Shown here: positions 36,133 to 45,726 of the stretch, piece after piece | Numbering within the stretch: position 1 is the first letter of the stretch | Layout: each line of letters opens with the position of its first letter | NCBI RefSeq assembly: GCF_000226955.1 | Contig: NZ_AGFU01000016.1 | Location: forward strand, 1-64,000 | Reading direction: 5' to 3' | From: Sphingomonas elodea ATCC 31461 | GTDB taxonomy: Bacteria; Pseudomonadota; Alphaproteobacteria; Sphingomonadales; Sphingomonadaceae | Length of the DNA stretch: 64,000 nucleotides | Made by a program: the position numbers and the translations under genes | Notes under the pieces: model-generated | The model's database searches: none | What the model was told of the DNA's origin: nothing | What the model saw: only the letters and a program-made list of their open reading frames with translations

Positions 36133-37434
36133 TCAGGCCGCCTCGCGGCTCACCAGCAGCTTGTCGATCTTGCGACCGTCCAGATCGACGATCTCGAAGC
36201 GCCAGCCCTGTTCGATGAAGACCTCACCCTCCACCGGCAGGTGCTTGAACACCGCCAGTGCCAGGCCCGCGACGGTGGCATAGTCGCGGTCCTCCGGCAG
36301 ATCGATGCCGAGCCGCTCGGCGAGCTGGTCCGCCGGAGTCGCGCCCGCGACGAGCAGCGAACCGTCCTCGCGCACGACGATGTTGGGGTTGTCGCCCGGT
36401 TCGGCGTCGGAGGCGAACTCGCCGGCGATCGCGGCGAGCAGGTTGGCCGGCGTGACGATGCCTTCGAAATGGCCATATTCGTCGTGCACCAGCCCCATCG
36501 GCACATCGGCCTGGCGGAGCGCGGTGAGCGCGTCCATCGCATCGACCTGGTCGGGCAGCACGGGGGCCTTGCGCATCAGCTTGCGCAGATCGAGCGGCTC
36601 GCCGCGGAACAGAGCGGCGGCGATGTCGCGCGCCTGGACCACGCCGATCACCGCATCGATCGAGCCTTCCGCCACCGGCAGCCGAGTATGCGGCGTGGCG
36701 AGCAGTTCCTCGCGGATGCCGGCGCCGTCGAGGTTCACGTCGAGCCAGTCGACCTGGGTCCGCGGCGTCATCACCTCGCGCACCGGCCGGTCGGCGAGGC
36801 GGACGACGCCGGAGATGATCGAGCGCTCATGCTCCTCGATCACGCCCGACTTGCTGGCCTCGGCGACGATCAGGTGCAGTTCCTCGGCGGTGACCCGATT
36901 TTCCGATTCGCGGTTCAGGCGCAGCAGGCGGAAGACCAGCCCGGTCGACGAATCGAGCAGCCAGACGACCGGCGCGGTGCTCCAGGAGAGCCAGCGCATC
37001 GGCAGCGCCATAGCGGCGGCGATCGGCTCGGGCGAGCGCAGCGCGAACTGCTTGGGCACCAGCTCGCCGATCACCAGCGAGCCGAAGGTGGTGAGGCCGA
37101 TCACCAGCGTGAGGCCCAGCGTGTGGGCAAGCTCGGCGGACAGGCCCAGCGCCTCGATCCGCTTGCCCACCGGTTCGCCCAGGCTGGCACCCGAATAGGC
37201 GCCGGCAATGATGCCGATCAGGGTGATGCCGATCTGGACGGTGGAGAGGAACTTGCCGGGATCCTGCGCCAGTTCCATCGCGGTCTTGGCGCCGCGATTG
37301 CCCATCCGGGCCAGCGCCTCCAGCCGGGCGGGTCGGGCGGAGACAATGGCCAGCTCCGACATCGAGAAAATGCCGTTGATCGCGATCAGCACGAAGATGA
37401 TCGCTACGTCGATCCAGGGAAAAGGTGCGCTCAT
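36133..37434 (-). CDS. CNNM-transmembrane / CBS domain protein (hemolysin C family)
   Basis: 433 residues. The N-terminal CNNM (DUF21) domain has three to four membrane segments with AIIFVLIAINGIFSMSELAIVSARPARLEAL; two CBS repeats follow (AVIGVVQARDIAAA and GLVHDEYGHFEGIVTPANLLAAI), then a CorC_HlyC domain ending LDGRKIDKLLVSREAA. This family moves or senses divalent cations such as Mg; the specific ion is unknown. The full-length type differs from the soluble CBS protein at 48218-49129. Confidence 0.92.
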   Translation of the reverse strand: MSAPFPWIDVAIIFVLIAINGIFSMSELAIVSARPARLEALARMGNRGAKTAMELAQDPGKFLSTVQIGITLIGIIAGAYSGASLGEPVGKRIEALGLSAELAHTLGLTLVIGLTTFGSLVIGELVPKQFALRSPEPIAAAMALPMRWLSWSTAPVVWLLDSSTGLVFRLLRLNRESENRVTAEELHLIVAEASKSGVIEEHERSIISGVVRLADRPVREVMTPRTQVDWLDVNLDGAGIREELLATPHTRLPVAEGSIDAVIGVVQARDIAAALFRGEPLDLRKLMRKAPVLPDQVDAMDALTALRQADVPMGLVHDEYGHFEGIVTPANLLAAIAGEFASDAEPGDNPNIVVREDGSLLVAGATPADQLAERLGIDLPEDRDYATVAGLALAVFKHLPVEGEVFIEQGWRFEIVDLDGRKIDKLLVSREAA

Positions 37435-37498
37435 GGTGCACCGCCCTCATATCCGGAGGAGCTGGCAGTTCACAACCTTTTGCAGTGCAGGATGCAAT

Positions 37499-38002
37499 TT
37501 AGAGGTGCTGTGCCGCCAGAACCGCAGGATTGCTCGCCAGGCCGTGGAGATAGGCGTGGCGCTCCGCCGAGCCGGTGCGAAGGGTGCGCAGATGGCGCTG
37601 CTGGTCCGGTGTCAGCTGAAACTGGGTGTAGCCGCGGGCACGAAGGCAACCGGACACGGTATCCTGCAGCAAGGTGCGAACCTGCTTCATCCGCTCCGCC
37701 GGGCGGGTACGCTCGACGATGCGCCCCGAATCATTGGCGACCTGCATCGCCCGGTCGATATCGCCGCCCACCATGCTGAGCGCGGCCTCGTTGCTTTCCA
37801 GCTGCCGCGAGGCGTCCTTGAACACCTTCGCCGCCTCGGTGTTCGAGATGTCGAGATAATAGCCCTGCCGCCCGCATTCGACGGCGTCGGTGCGATAGGC
37901 CTCCAGCGTCACGCCGGACTTGCCCCAGCTCACTACCGGCCGCTCGGCGGCACCGACGCACATCGGCAGCATGATCAGGATAGCGGTAAGGCAGCGCAGC
38001 AT
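37499..38002 (-). CDS. Hypothetical secreted protein
   Basis: 167 residues with a signal peptide (LTAILIMLPMCVGAA). The mature part contains two Cys (ECGRQGYY and SGCLRARGYTQFQLT) and a helical LESNEAALSMVGGDIDRAMQV segment. No catalytic motif and no known family. The CLRARGY element is often seen in small periplasmic proteins of this group and is likely disulfide-linked. Function unknown. Confidence 0.78.
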   Translation of the reverse strand: MLRCLTAILIMLPMCVGAAERPVVSWGKSGVTLEAYRTDAVECGRQGYYLDISNTEAAKVFKDASRQLESNEAALSMVGGDIDRAMQVANDSGRIVERTRPAERMKQVRTLLQDTVSGCLRARGYTQFQLTPDQQRHLRTLRTGSAERHAYLHGLASNPAVLAAQHL

Positions 38003-38062
38003 CGGCTCTCTCCTGTTTGCGCAGCCATAGCGCGTTTCGGCGTTTTCGGCCAGTAAGGGGCC

Positions 38063-38512
38063 TCAGCGGCGGCTGCGAAAGAAATCGCGGAGCAGCGCCC
38101 CCGCCTCGGCCTCGCCGATGCCGGGATAGACTTCGGGGCGATGGTGGCAGGTCGGCTGGCCGAACAGGCGGGGCCCGTGTTCGACCGCGCCGCCCTTGGG
38201 ATCGCTCGCGCCGTAATAGAGGCGGGCGATCCGGGCATGGGCGATGGCGCCGGCGCACATCGCGCAGGGCTCCAGCGTCACCCACAGGTCGCAATCCTCC
38301 AGCCGATCGCGACCGAGCGCATGCGCAGCAGCGCGGATCGCCAGCATCTCGGCATGGGCGGTGGGATCGCGCAGCGCACGCGGGGCATTGGCGCCTGTCG
38401 CGACGATCGAACCGTTCAGCAGCACCACCGCGCCGACGGGCACCTCGCCGGCTGCCGCAGCCGCTTCGGCAGCCGCCAGCGCGGCCCGCATCGGTGAAGG
38501 GATCGGAAACAT
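38063..38512 (-). CDS. tadA: tRNA-specific adenosine deaminase
   Basis: 149 residues. The zinc and catalytic motif is HAEM (His, Glu) with PCAMC downstream, and the GEVPVGAVVL start; this is the nucleoside-deaminase fold. It converts wobble adenosine-34 to inosine in tRNA-Arg(ACG). Start is ATG 38512; the frame runs to 38533. Same strand as the neighbouring genes on both sides. RxYYGASDPKGGA is the TadA-specific region. Confidence 0.95.
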   Translation of the reverse strand: MFPIPSPMRAALAAAEAAAAAGEVPVGAVVLLNGSIVATGANAPRALRDPTAHAEMLAIRAAAHALGRDRLEDCDLWVTLEPCAMCAGAIAHARIARLYYGASDPKGGAVEHGPRLFGQPTCHHRPEVYPGIGEAEAGALLRDFFRSRR

Positions 38513-38555
38513 CGCGCTCGGCTTTAGCCGCACCGGGCGGCGCGGTCACCTGCGC

Positions 38556-38738
38556 TCAGCCGGCGGAAGCGGCGAGCGGGCGGTACAGGCGCCACAGCGC
38601 ATAGCCGGCGCCCGGCAGGAAGCCGAGCATCGTCAGCCCGCACGCCAGCCGGAAGGAGCGGCCCGCCCCTTCCACCAGATAGATGCCGAACGGCGGCAAC
38701 AGCGCCGCTGCAGCGATTCGGGCTGCGCCTAGGCTCAC
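38556..38738 (-). CDS. YqaE/Pmp3-family small membrane protein
   Basis: 60 residues from the GTG at 38738, starting VSLGAARIAAAALLPPFGIYLVEGAG and continuing FRLACGLTMLGFLPGAGYALW, i.e. two membrane helices with the PPFG motif of the Pmp3 family. Members protect the membrane from salt or stress, by family knowledge. The GTGA overlap with the preceding gene's stop shows translational coupling to it. Confidence 0.82.
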   Translation of the reverse strand: MSLGAARIAAAALLPPFGIYLVEGAGRSFRLACGLTMLGFLPGAGYALWRLYRPLAASAG

Positions 38739-38986
38739 TGCGCCGGCGACGGCGTCGGCTCCGGCGCCTTCTGCACGTCGATGGTCGGCAGCTTCACCTG
38801 CTTCTCCTTCATCTCGACGGTCGGCACCCGCACGGTGCTGTTCGATTCGCCGACCGCGACCTTGCCGGTCTCGGCCGCGACCGTGGGCAGCTTGCCGCCG
38901 CGCACATCGACGTTCAGGAACCCCAGCGCGATCAGCACGACCGCGATCAGCACCAGCACGCCCAGCAATCCCAGGATTGCGCGCAT
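38735..38986 (-). CDS. Small membrane protein with repeated PTV/PTI segments
   Basis: 83 residues. An N-terminal helix (LLGVLVLIAVVLIALGFLN) is followed by a periodic tail with KLPTVAAETG, VRVPTVEMKEK and KLPTIDVQ, spaced about 20 residues apart, then a Pro/Glu end. It is probably bitopic with a periplasmic tail. No family is assigned. It overlaps the Pmp3 gene, so the two are an operon. Confidence 0.72.
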   Translation of the reverse strand: MRAILGLLGVLVLIAVVLIALGFLNVDVRGGKLPTVAAETGKVAVGESNSTVRVPTVEMKEKQVKLPTIDVQKAPEPTPSPAQ

Positions 38987-39134
38987 CCCATTCTCCTCCT
39001 ATCGTTCGATATGCCCAACGCCCCGGCGGCGAGCGGGTTGCGCGGCCGTTTCCAGTGAATCGGTTGACTGCAACGCGCATCGACGCTAACAGCGCGGCCT
39101 TTCCGGCTTTCTGCCCAACTCAGGATTTGAAGCG

Positions 39135-39434
39135 ATGTCGCGCATTTGCGAGCTGACCGGCAAGGGCCGGCAGGTGGGACACAATGTTTCCCACGCCAAC
39201 AACAAGACCAAGCGTACGTTCCTGCCGAACCTGCAGAACGTCACGCTGATCTCCGATTCGCTCGGCAAGAGCATCCGTCTGCGCGTCTCGACGCACGGCC
39301 TGCGTTCGGTCGAGCATGTCGGCGGCCTGGACAACTGGCTGCTGAAGTCGCGCGACGAGGATCTCTCGCTGCGTGCGCGTCGCCTGAAGCGCGAAGTGCG
39401 CAAGGCGTCCGCCGGCACCGCTGAAGCGGCCTAA
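39135..39434 (+). CDS. rpmB: 50S ribosomal protein L28
   Basis: 99 residues. [35 protein letters not shown] is the L28 signature, followed by the [21 protein letters not shown] segment. It binds 23S rRNA at the base of the large subunit. It stands alone and is followed at 39458-39488 by a clear intrinsic terminator. Confidence 0.97.
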   Translation: MSRICELTGKGRQVGHNVSHANNKTKRTFLPNLQNVTLISDSLGKSIRLRVSTHGLRSVEHVGGLDNWLLKSRDEDLSLRARRLKREVRKASAGTAEAA

Positions 39435-39457
39435 TCCTCTTCAGATCGACGGTTTGG

Positions 39458-39488
39458 CCCGCTACTGCACGCGCAGTGGCGGGTTTTT
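39458..39488 (+). terminator. Intrinsic terminator after rpmB
   Basis: Stem CCCGCTACTGC / GCAGTGGCGGG (one G-U pair) with loop ACGC, followed immediately by TTTTT. Confidence 0.85.
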
Positions 39489-39510
39489 CCGCGTCTGCAT
39501 CCGGGGAGTA

Positions 39511-40506
39511 TCAAAGGTCGAGGCGGAACTTGAGCAGCAGCGTCTGCTGCCACCATTGCTCATTGTCGTCCGAGACCATCCACAGCATCAGCGAATCACC
39601 CTCGCGCTGCACGGCCAGCCCTTCGAAATTGTCGTGCTGGAGCGGGGCGGAAAAGTCCGCAATCTCGGTGCCGCGCAGCACCTGCCCCGGCCGCACGCCG
39701 CGGATATCGACCAGTTCGATCTTCACCGTGAACAGGGAAGGCAGGGCGAATCGCCGGACGAGCACCAGCAACCGCCCGTCGGGCAGCAGCGCCGCGTCGC
39801 TGGGATCATAGTGCGGGGGCGGCACATATGCGAACCGCATCGGCTCCGAATCACCCTGGGTCGGGTCGTGCGGGAACAGCAGCACCTCCCGCTGCGCGCG
39901 CACGCCGCTCAGCGGCCGGGCCGTCTCGCCGAGCACGAGGAACCGTCCATCGGCCAACCGCACGAGCGATTCGGCACCGCCGTTGCGCGGCCATCGCCGC
40001 ATCGCGGCCGGATATCCGTGGCTCAACGCCATCCGGAACGCGGAATCGTACCGAAAGATCGCGTTCTTGGATTCGAATCCGATCCAGAACTGGCCGGTCG
40101 CGGGGTCCCTGGTCAGCGATTCGGAATCGCGACTATTCTTGAACGCGCCGATTCCCGGCCCGGCGGGAAGATCGCCGAACCATATGTCGAACGGGCGCCA
40201 GTCGCTTCCCATCCGGAAGCGCACCAGATTCCCGCGATCGCTGAGCAGGGTGAACGAATCGCCGGCCACACTGAGCGCCGAGAAGCCGGAGAAGCCGAGG
40301 TCCCGGCTCGTCAGTCGCACGCCGCCCAGATAGCGAAGTCGCCCGACCGTCGTGCGGCCGGGATCGCCAGGCGCAAGCGGGACGCGCTCCGCCCGCATCT
40401 CCGGCCGGCTACCCAGCGGGGTGCGCAACTCCCTGCCGGACGCGGTGAGGAACAGAATCGAAAGCGCCAGCGGCGGAAGGGCGAACAGGCGGAGCCGAAA
40501 GCGCAT
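39511..40506 (-). CDS. Esterase-like activity of phytase family protein
   Basis: 331 residues. A hydrophobic N-terminus (LALSILFLTASG) suggests export. The domain is a propeller-like structure with GFSGFSALSVAGDSFTLLSDRG, RLADGRFLVLGETARP and the later HYDPSDAALLPDGRLLVLVRRF. This is the phytase-like esterase fold (PF13449 by memory). Substrate uncertain; a phosphomonoester or extracellular polymer is likely. It is divergent in function from its neighbours and sits downstream of a 197-base intergenic region with palindromes. Confidence 0.82.
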   Translation of the reverse strand: MRFRLRLFALPPLALSILFLTASGRELRTPLGSRPEMRAERVPLAPGDPGRTTVGRLRYLGGVRLTSRDLGFSGFSALSVAGDSFTLLSDRGNLVRFRMGSDWRPFDIWFGDLPAGPGIGAFKNSRDSESLTRDPATGQFWIGFESKNAIFRYDSAFRMALSHGYPAAMRRWPRNGGAESLVRLADGRFLVLGETARPLSGVRAQREVLLFPHDPTQGDSEPMRFAYVPPPHYDPSDAALLPDGRLLVLVRRFALPSLFTVKIELVDIRGVRPGQVLRGTEIADFSAPLQHDNFEGLAVQREGDSLMLWMVSDDNEQWWQQTLLLKFRLDL

Positions 40507-40665
40507 CCCCTACTCTTTAGCGATTCCCACCGCGGCCGCCAGTGCTGCACCTGCGAAGATGAACGACAAATAACCAAGTCGTTCAGGAAAGGCTCAAGGG
40601 AACCGGACTAATCGGAAGGTGTTGTACGCGTACACTTGCTCTCGCGTAGCGTATCGAGAGACGTT

Positions 40666-40695
40666 GGGGGCCGGATCCACCAGGATCCGGCCCCC
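40666..40695 (-). terminator. Perfect hairpin just after phaB
   Basis: GGGGGCCGGATCC / GGATCCGGCCCCC, 13 bp with loop ACCA, nine bases after the phaB stop codon. There is no T-run on the minus strand, so termination is likely but not certain. Confidence 0.55.
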
Positions 40696-40703
40696 TTGTT
40701 CGC

Positions 40704-41426
40704 TCAGTACATATGCTGGCCGCCGTTGATCGACAGCGTCGATCCGGTGACGAACCCGCCCTCTTCCGCGCAGAGGAACGCCACCGCACGGGCGATCTCG
40801 TGCGCCTGGCCCAGCCGGCCGACGGGGATCTTGGCGACGATCTTCTCCAGCACGTCCGCCGGCACCGCGGCGACCATGTCGGTATCGATATAGCCCGGCG
40901 CGATCGCATTGACGGTCACGCCGAATCGCGCGCCTTCCTGCGCCAGCGCCTTGGTGAAGCCGTGGATGCCGGACTTGGCGGCGGCATAGTTCACCTGCCC
41001 GTACTGGCCGGCCTGGCCGTTGATCGAGCCGATGTTGACGATGCGGCCCCATTTGCGGGTGCGCATGCCCGGGAACACCGCATGCGCCATGTTGAAGCAG
41101 CCGCCCAGGTTGATGCGGATCACGTCTTCCCACATGTCGCGCGTCATTTTCAGGATGGTGCCGTCACGGGTGATGCCGGCATTGTTGACGACGATGTCGA
41201 CCGGGCCGAGCTCGGCTTCCACCTGCTGCACGCCGGCGGCGCAGGCATCGAAATCGCCCACGTCCCACTTGTACGCCTTGATGCCGGTGCGTTCGGTGAA
41301 GGCGGCAGCCTTCTCGTCATTGCCGGCATAATTGGCGGCGACGGTGATCCCGGCGTCCTTGAGCGCCAGACTGATCGCTTCGCCAATACCGCGGGTACCG
41401 CCGGTAACGACCGCTACACGTGCCAT
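40704..41426 (-). CDS. phaB: Acetoacetyl-CoA reductase
   Basis: 240-residue short-chain dehydrogenase. NADP motif TGGTRGIGEA, catalytic Ser and YAAAK (Tyr/Lys), and the IGSINGQAGQYGQVNYAAAKSGIHGFTKALAQEGA stretch that distinguishes PhaB/PhbB. It makes (R)-3-hydroxybutyryl-CoA for polyhydroxybutyrate. Start at ATG 41426 (MARVAVVTGG), preceded by GGAGAGGA. No phaA or phaC is seen in the window. Together with bdhA at 10875 it suggests active polyester turnover. Confidence 0.93.
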   Translation of the reverse strand: MARVAVVTGGTRGIGEAISLALKDAGITVAANYAGNDEKAAAFTERTGIKAYKWDVGDFDACAAGVQQVEAELGPVDIVVNNAGITRDGTILKMTRDMWEDVIRINLGGCFNMAHAVFPGMRTRKWGRIVNIGSINGQAGQYGQVNYAAAKSGIHGFTKALAQEGARFGVTVNAIAPGYIDTDMVAAVPADVLEKIVAKIPVGRLGQAHEIARAVAFLCAEEGGFVTGSTLSINGGQHMY

Positions 41427-41461
41427 GTGCCTTCCTCTCCACAATCAAACCCAAGAAATGG

Positions 41462-42469
41462 CTAGGCGGGGTTCACCCAGCCGGCAAGTTCGCGCCCGAT
41501 AAGTTGTCGGAGCAACTCCATGCCCGCGCCGCTATCATTGAGACAAGGCAAATATGCGAAATTCTCGCCGCCCGCGTCCAGGAAGGATTCGCGGCCGCGG
41601 ATCGCCAGTTCTTCCAGCGTTTCGAGGCAATCCGCCGAGAAACCGGGCGCCACGATCGCGATGCGGCGGATGCCCTTGGCGGGCAGCGCCTCCAGCGTCG
41701 TGTCGGTCGCCGGCTCCAGCCACTTGGCGCGGCCGAATCGCGACTGGAAGGTGACGATCAGCTCGCGCCCCAGCGCCTCGCCCAGCAGGCGCCCGGTCTT
41801 GCGGCAATGGCAGTGATAGGGATCGCCCCGTTCCAGCGTCCGCTGCGGCATGCCGTGGAAGCTGGCGATCACCGCATCGGGGGTGAAGTCGAGCCCGGCC
41901 AGCCCTTCCTCGACGCTGGTCTTCAGCGCGGCGATATAGGCGGGGTCATCGTAATAAGGCGGCAGCGTGCGCAGCGCCGGCTGCCAGCGCATCGCCATCA
42001 GCGCGGCGAAGGCAACATCGTTGGCGGTGGCGGTCGTCGCCGCGCAATATTGCGGGTAGAGCGGCGCCACCAGGATACGCTCGCACCCCTGCGCCTTCAG
42101 CACCGCGATCTGATCGCCGACCGAGGGCTTGCCGTAGCGCATCGCGTGAAGGACGGTCACGCCCGGCCCGAACGCGCCCTCCAGCCCGCGTGCCTGCGCC
42201 TTGGTGATCGCGGCAAGCGGCGAGCCGTCCTCGCGCCACACCTGGGCATAGGCATGCGCCGATTTCTTCGGCCGGGTGCGCAGGATGATCCCGCGCAGGA
42301 TCGGCTGCCACAGCAGCGGCGGGATCTCGACCACGCGGCGATCGGACAGGAATTCGCCGAGATAGCGCTTCACCGCTTGCGGCTCGGGCGCATCGGGGGT
42401 GCCGAGGTTGACCAGCAGCACGCCGACGCGGGCAGGCGGGATCTTCGGATGATCGGCAGGCAGGGTCAT
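41462..42469 (-). CDS. hemH: Ferrochelatase
   Basis: 335 residues. VGVLLVNLGTPDAPEP, SFHGMPQRT (catalytic His), and the EEL and ECLNDS-like end region. It inserts iron into protoporphyrin IX as the last step of haem synthesis. ATG at 42469 overlaps the stop codon of the upstream dehydrogenase gene by 4 bases (ATGA), so translation is coupled. The C-terminal extension with an Fe-S cluster is absent. Confidence 0.95.
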   Translation of the reverse strand: MTLPADHPKIPPARVGVLLVNLGTPDAPEPQAVKRYLGEFLSDRRVVEIPPLLWQPILRGIILRTRPKKSAHAYAQVWREDGSPLAAITKAQARGLEGAFGPGVTVLHAMRYGKPSVGDQIAVLKAQGCERILVAPLYPQYCAATTATANDVAFAALMAMRWQPALRTLPPYYDDPAYIAALKTSVEEGLAGLDFTPDAVIASFHGMPQRTLERGDPYHCHCRKTGRLLGEALGRELIVTFQSRFGRAKWLEPATDTTLEALPAKGIRRIAIVAPGFSADCLETLEELAIRGRESFLDAGGENFAYLPCLNDSGAGMELLRQLIGRELAGWVNPA

Positions 42470-44709
42470 TCGGTATCCGATAGCAGGGGCAGGCGGCGGA
42501 ACCGCGTACCGGTGGCGGTCTGTAGCGCGTTGGCGATGGCCGGCGCGGTCGGCGGCACGGCGAGTTCGCTCACCCCGCCGGGGTCCGATCCGCTCGGCAG
42601 GATTTCGACGGTGATGTCGGGCGTGCTCGCCAGCGTCGGCAGATTGAGATCGGCCAGGCTCTGCACGTCGGCGATATTCTCGCTGAACGTGGCGGAGGCG
42701 CCGAGGGCTGCGGCCAGGCCGAACAGCAGCCCGCCCTCGATCTGCTGGCGAACGAGATCGGGATTGACCACCCGCCCGCAATCGACGGCGGCAACCAGCC
42801 GCTCGACGACGATCTCGCGCTGGGGCGTCAGGCGCGCCTCGGCCATCACGGCGATATAGGATCCGCGAAAGGCATGGGCGGCGAGCCCCTGCCCGCTGCC
42901 CGGCTCGCCGCCCTGCCACCCGCCGAGCTGGGCCGCGGTCTGCAGGCAGCGCGCGAGCCGCGGCTGGTTGCCGAGCATTGCCATCCGGAACGACAGCGGA
43001 TCGCGATTGGCGACATGCGCGAGTTCGTCGACGAAGCTTTCGGCGAAGAAGCAGGTGTAGCTGTGCGCCCCCGAGCGCCAATAGCCGGTCGGCACGCCGA
43101 TCTCGGCGGGATGGTGATCGACCGCGAGGTTCGGGATCGCATAGGCGGGCGCGATCCCCTCGACCGCGGAGGCATCGCCCGTGCCCGGCATCGCCAGCCC
43201 CGCCGCGGCAACCGTATCGCCAGCGAGCAACCGTGCTGCCAGTTCGCGTCCCGTGGCGGGGACGGCGACCTTGGCCAGCCATGCGGAAATGGTGCCCCCC
43301 TGCCCCAGCTTGGCGGTCAGCCGCGCGGCCGCGGCGGGGCGGAACCGGTCGCGACGAAGGTCCTCGTCGCGGGGCCAGGTGAGCTGCACCGGCCGCTGGA
43401 CCGATTGCGCGATCAGCGCCGCCTGCACCGCCGCATCGACTTCCAGCTTCTCGCCGAACGATCCGCCACCGAGCATCGCGTGCACCGTCACCCGCGCCGG
43501 ATCGATCCCCAGCGCCTTGGCCGCCGCCGCGCGGGCGAGGCCCGGCGCCTGGCTCGGCAGCCATAGCGACAGGCGGCCATGGGCATAGTCCGCGGTGCAG
43601 GTCATCGGCTCGAGCGGGGCGTGCGGGGCAATGCCGACGCGATAGTCCGCCGTCACCACCCGCGCGCCGCGGAAATCGCCGGCGAGGTCGCCCCTCGCCT
43701 CGATGCGGGTGCCGTCGCCGGCCAGCGCGGCATCGAGCGCCGCGTCGATACTGTCGTCGTTGACCACGCTCGCGGGATTGCGGAAGCGCGGCCGCATCGC
43801 CTGCAGCGCACGTTCCGCCGCCCACCAGTTGTTCGCCACTGCCGCGACCCATTGCTTGGTGGTGACGATCGAGAGCATGCCCCGCACCCGGTTGGCGGCC
43901 TCGCGGTCGACATGGACGAGTTCGGTCTCGCCGATCGGCCCTTGGCGGATCGCGGCGAACACCATGTCGGGCAGGCGGACATCGGCGGCAAAGTTGGCGC
44001 TGCCGTCGATCTTGGCCGGCGCATCGAGCCGCGGCAGCGGCTGGCCGTAAAGCCGCCCGCTGTCGCCACCGCGCAAGGGCAGCTGCGCCGGCGCCCGCTC
44101 GCGCGCCGCCGCCTCGGCCAGTTCGCCGAAGCCCAGCCGCTGGTTGCCGTGGATCACCGCGTTGCCGGCCGTCCCGCACGCCTGCCAGTCGACGCCCCAG
44201 CGCCGCGCCGCCGCCTTGCACAGCAGCACCCGCGCGGCGGCACCCGCCTGGCGCAGATCGTCCTCGAACGCGCGGATCGAGGTGGAACAGGCGGTGAGCA
44301 TCAGGTCCGCGCGGGCGGCATGGCTGCGCTGCATCTTTTCCGGCAGCCCGCCCAGCGCGGCCGCGAACAGGGTCTGCGCGGCCAGCGGATTGGCGTAGAG
44401 CGGGTTGAGCGGCGCGGGCTCGACGCCGACCAGCTTCCAGTCCGCGCCCAGTTCGTCGGCGAGGATCTGGGGGAGCGCGGTATAGACGCCCTGCCCCATC
44501 TCCGCCTGCGGCACGGCGACGCGCACCTGCCCGTCCCGCCCGATCTTCAGCCACGCCCCGAACAGGCGCTCGCCGGGGCCTGCGGTGAGGTTCGGCGCAT
44601 AGCTGCGCGGCCACAGCCCCCAGGCGACCACCAGGCCGAGGCCCGCGCCGCCGCCGATCAACAGCCTGCGTCGATCGATCCTGATGCGGGGTGCGGGTTT
44701 GCCAGCCAT
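42466..44709 (-). CDS. Molybdopterin-binding aldehyde/xanthine dehydrogenase-family subunit (IorB-like)
   Basis: 747 residues. A Tat-type signal ([17 protein letters not shown]) shows export. Motifs of the xanthine oxidase family large subunit include [19 protein letters not shown], the [14 protein letters not shown] loop and the [21 protein letters not shown] segment. It looks like the isoquinoline 1-oxidoreductase beta-type. No [2Fe-2S] small subunit or XdhC-type chaperone gene lies next to it; only hemH is coupled. The partner subunit may be elsewhere in the genome. Confidence 0.88.
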   Translation of the reverse strand: MAGKPAPRIRIDRRRLLIGGGAGLGLVVAWGLWPRSYAPNLTAGPGERLFGAWLKIGRDGQVRVAVPQAEMGQGVYTALPQILADELGADWKLVGVEPAPLNPLYANPLAAQTLFAAALGGLPEKMQRSHAARADLMLTACSTSIRAFEDDLRQAGAAARVLLCKAAARRWGVDWQACGTAGNAVIHGNQRLGFGELAEAAARERAPAQLPLRGGDSGRLYGQPLPRLDAPAKIDGSANFAADVRLPDMVFAAIRQGPIGETELVHVDREAANRVRGMLSIVTTKQWVAAVANNWWAAERALQAMRPRFRNPASVVNDDSIDAALDAALAGDGTRIEARGDLAGDFRGARVVTADYRVGIAPHAPLEPMTCTADYAHGRLSLWLPSQAPGLARAAAAKALGIDPARVTVHAMLGGGSFGEKLEVDAAVQAALIAQSVQRPVQLTWPRDEDLRRDRFRPAAAARLTAKLGQGGTISAWLAKVAVPATGRELAARLLAGDTVAAAGLAMPGTGDASAVEGIAPAYAIPNLAVDHHPAEIGVPTGYWRSGAHSYTCFFAESFVDELAHVANRDPLSFRMAMLGNQPRLARCLQTAAQLGGWQGGEPGSGQGLAAHAFRGSYIAVMAEARLTPQREIVVERLVAAVDCGRVVNPDLVRQQIEGGLLFGLAAALGASATFSENIADVQSLADLNLPTLASTPDITVEILPSGSDPGGVSELAVPPTAPAIANALQTATGTRFRRLPLLSDTE

Positions 44710-44837
44710 CGGCCCGCTCTATCGCGGGCGGCGCGCCCACGCCAGCATGGGCTTTCGATCACCCTGATCGCCCCCTTGGGTTTGCGGCATTTTGGTTCTA
44801 TCGCGGGGCCAATCGCATTTCACGCCGGGGATATGAC

Positions 44838-45716
44838 GTGCTGCCCACCTTGCTTGCCGCTGCCGGCGGACATCTTCACTACAACGATCTCCACCTCAAT
44901 CCGGTGGCGATCAATCTCGGCTTCTTCCAGATCAAATGGTATTCGCTGGCCTATATCAGCGGCATCCTGCTCGGCTGGCTGTACCTGATGAAGCTGCTCG
45001 CCCAGCCCGGCGCGCCGATGGCGCGGCGCCATGCCGACGATCTCGTCTTCTACGCGACGCTCGGCATCATCCTGGGCGGCCGGCTCGGCTATGTGATCTT
45101 CTATGCGCCGGAGATGTTTGCCAATCCGCTGCAGATCCTGATGCTGTGGGAAGGCGGCATGAGCTTCCATGGCGGCGTGATCGGCACCTCGCTGGCGATT
45201 GTCTGGCTGTCGTGGCAGCACAAGCTCAACTGGCTGCGCATCCACGATTATGTGGTCTGCTGCGCACCGTTCGGGCTGTTCTTCGGCCGTCTCGCCAATT
45301 TCGTGAACGGCGAGCTGTGGGGCAAGCCAGCGGACGTGCCCTGGGCGATCGTCTTCCGTGGCACCGTCGCCAGCGGCCTGCCCGAGCCGGCGCGCCACCC
45401 CAGCCAGCTCTATGAGGCGGGGCTGGAAGGCCTGCTGCTGTTCGCGGTGCTGTGGTTCTTCTTCTGGCGCACCGATGCGCGCTACCAGCCGGGCAAGCTC
45501 GCCGGCATCTTCCTGCTCGGCTACGGCCTGTGCCGCTTCTTCGTCGAATTCTTCCGCGAGCCCGATCGCCAGCTGGTCTGGCTGGTCGACCTCACCGGCC
45601 TGCACATGGGCCAGTGGCTGTGCCTGCCGATGATCGCGGGCGGAATCTTCCTGATCGCCACCGCCCCCCGCCGCCGCAAGCGGATCGAGGCGATCACCGG
45701 CCCCAGCGTCGCCTGA
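44838..45716 (+). CDS. lgt: Phosphatidylglycerol-prolipoprotein diacylglyceryl transferase
   Basis: 292 residues from GTG 44838 (GGGGATAT upstream). Seven membrane segments with the signature [19 protein letters not shown] and a conserved [15 protein letters not shown] (His, Gln) and ends MGQWLCLPM. It transfers the diacylglyceryl group to the lipobox cysteine of prolipoproteins, which fits the many lipoproteins in this window. First gene of a four-gene operon. Confidence 0.95.
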   Translation: MLPTLLAAAGGHLHYNDLHLNPVAINLGFFQIKWYSLAYISGILLGWLYLMKLLAQPGAPMARRHADDLVFYATLGIILGGRLGYVIFYAPEMFANPLQILMLWEGGMSFHGGVIGTSLAIVWLSWQHKLNWLRIHDYVVCCAPFGLFFGRLANFVNGELWGKPADVPWAIVFRGTVASGLPEPARHPSQLYEAGLEGLLLFAVLWFFFWRTDARYQPGKLAGIFLLGYGLCRFFVEFFREPDRQLVWLVDLTGLHMGQWLCLPMIAGGIFLIATAPRRRKRIEAITGPSVA

Positions 45717-45726
45717 CGAACGCGCG

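Noticed and set aside
42470-44740. Possible fusion of hemH with an upstream 700-codon extension
   Set aside because: The extension is out of frame with the real dehydrogenase gene and has no protein-like features; hemH starts at 42469 by the ATGA overlap.
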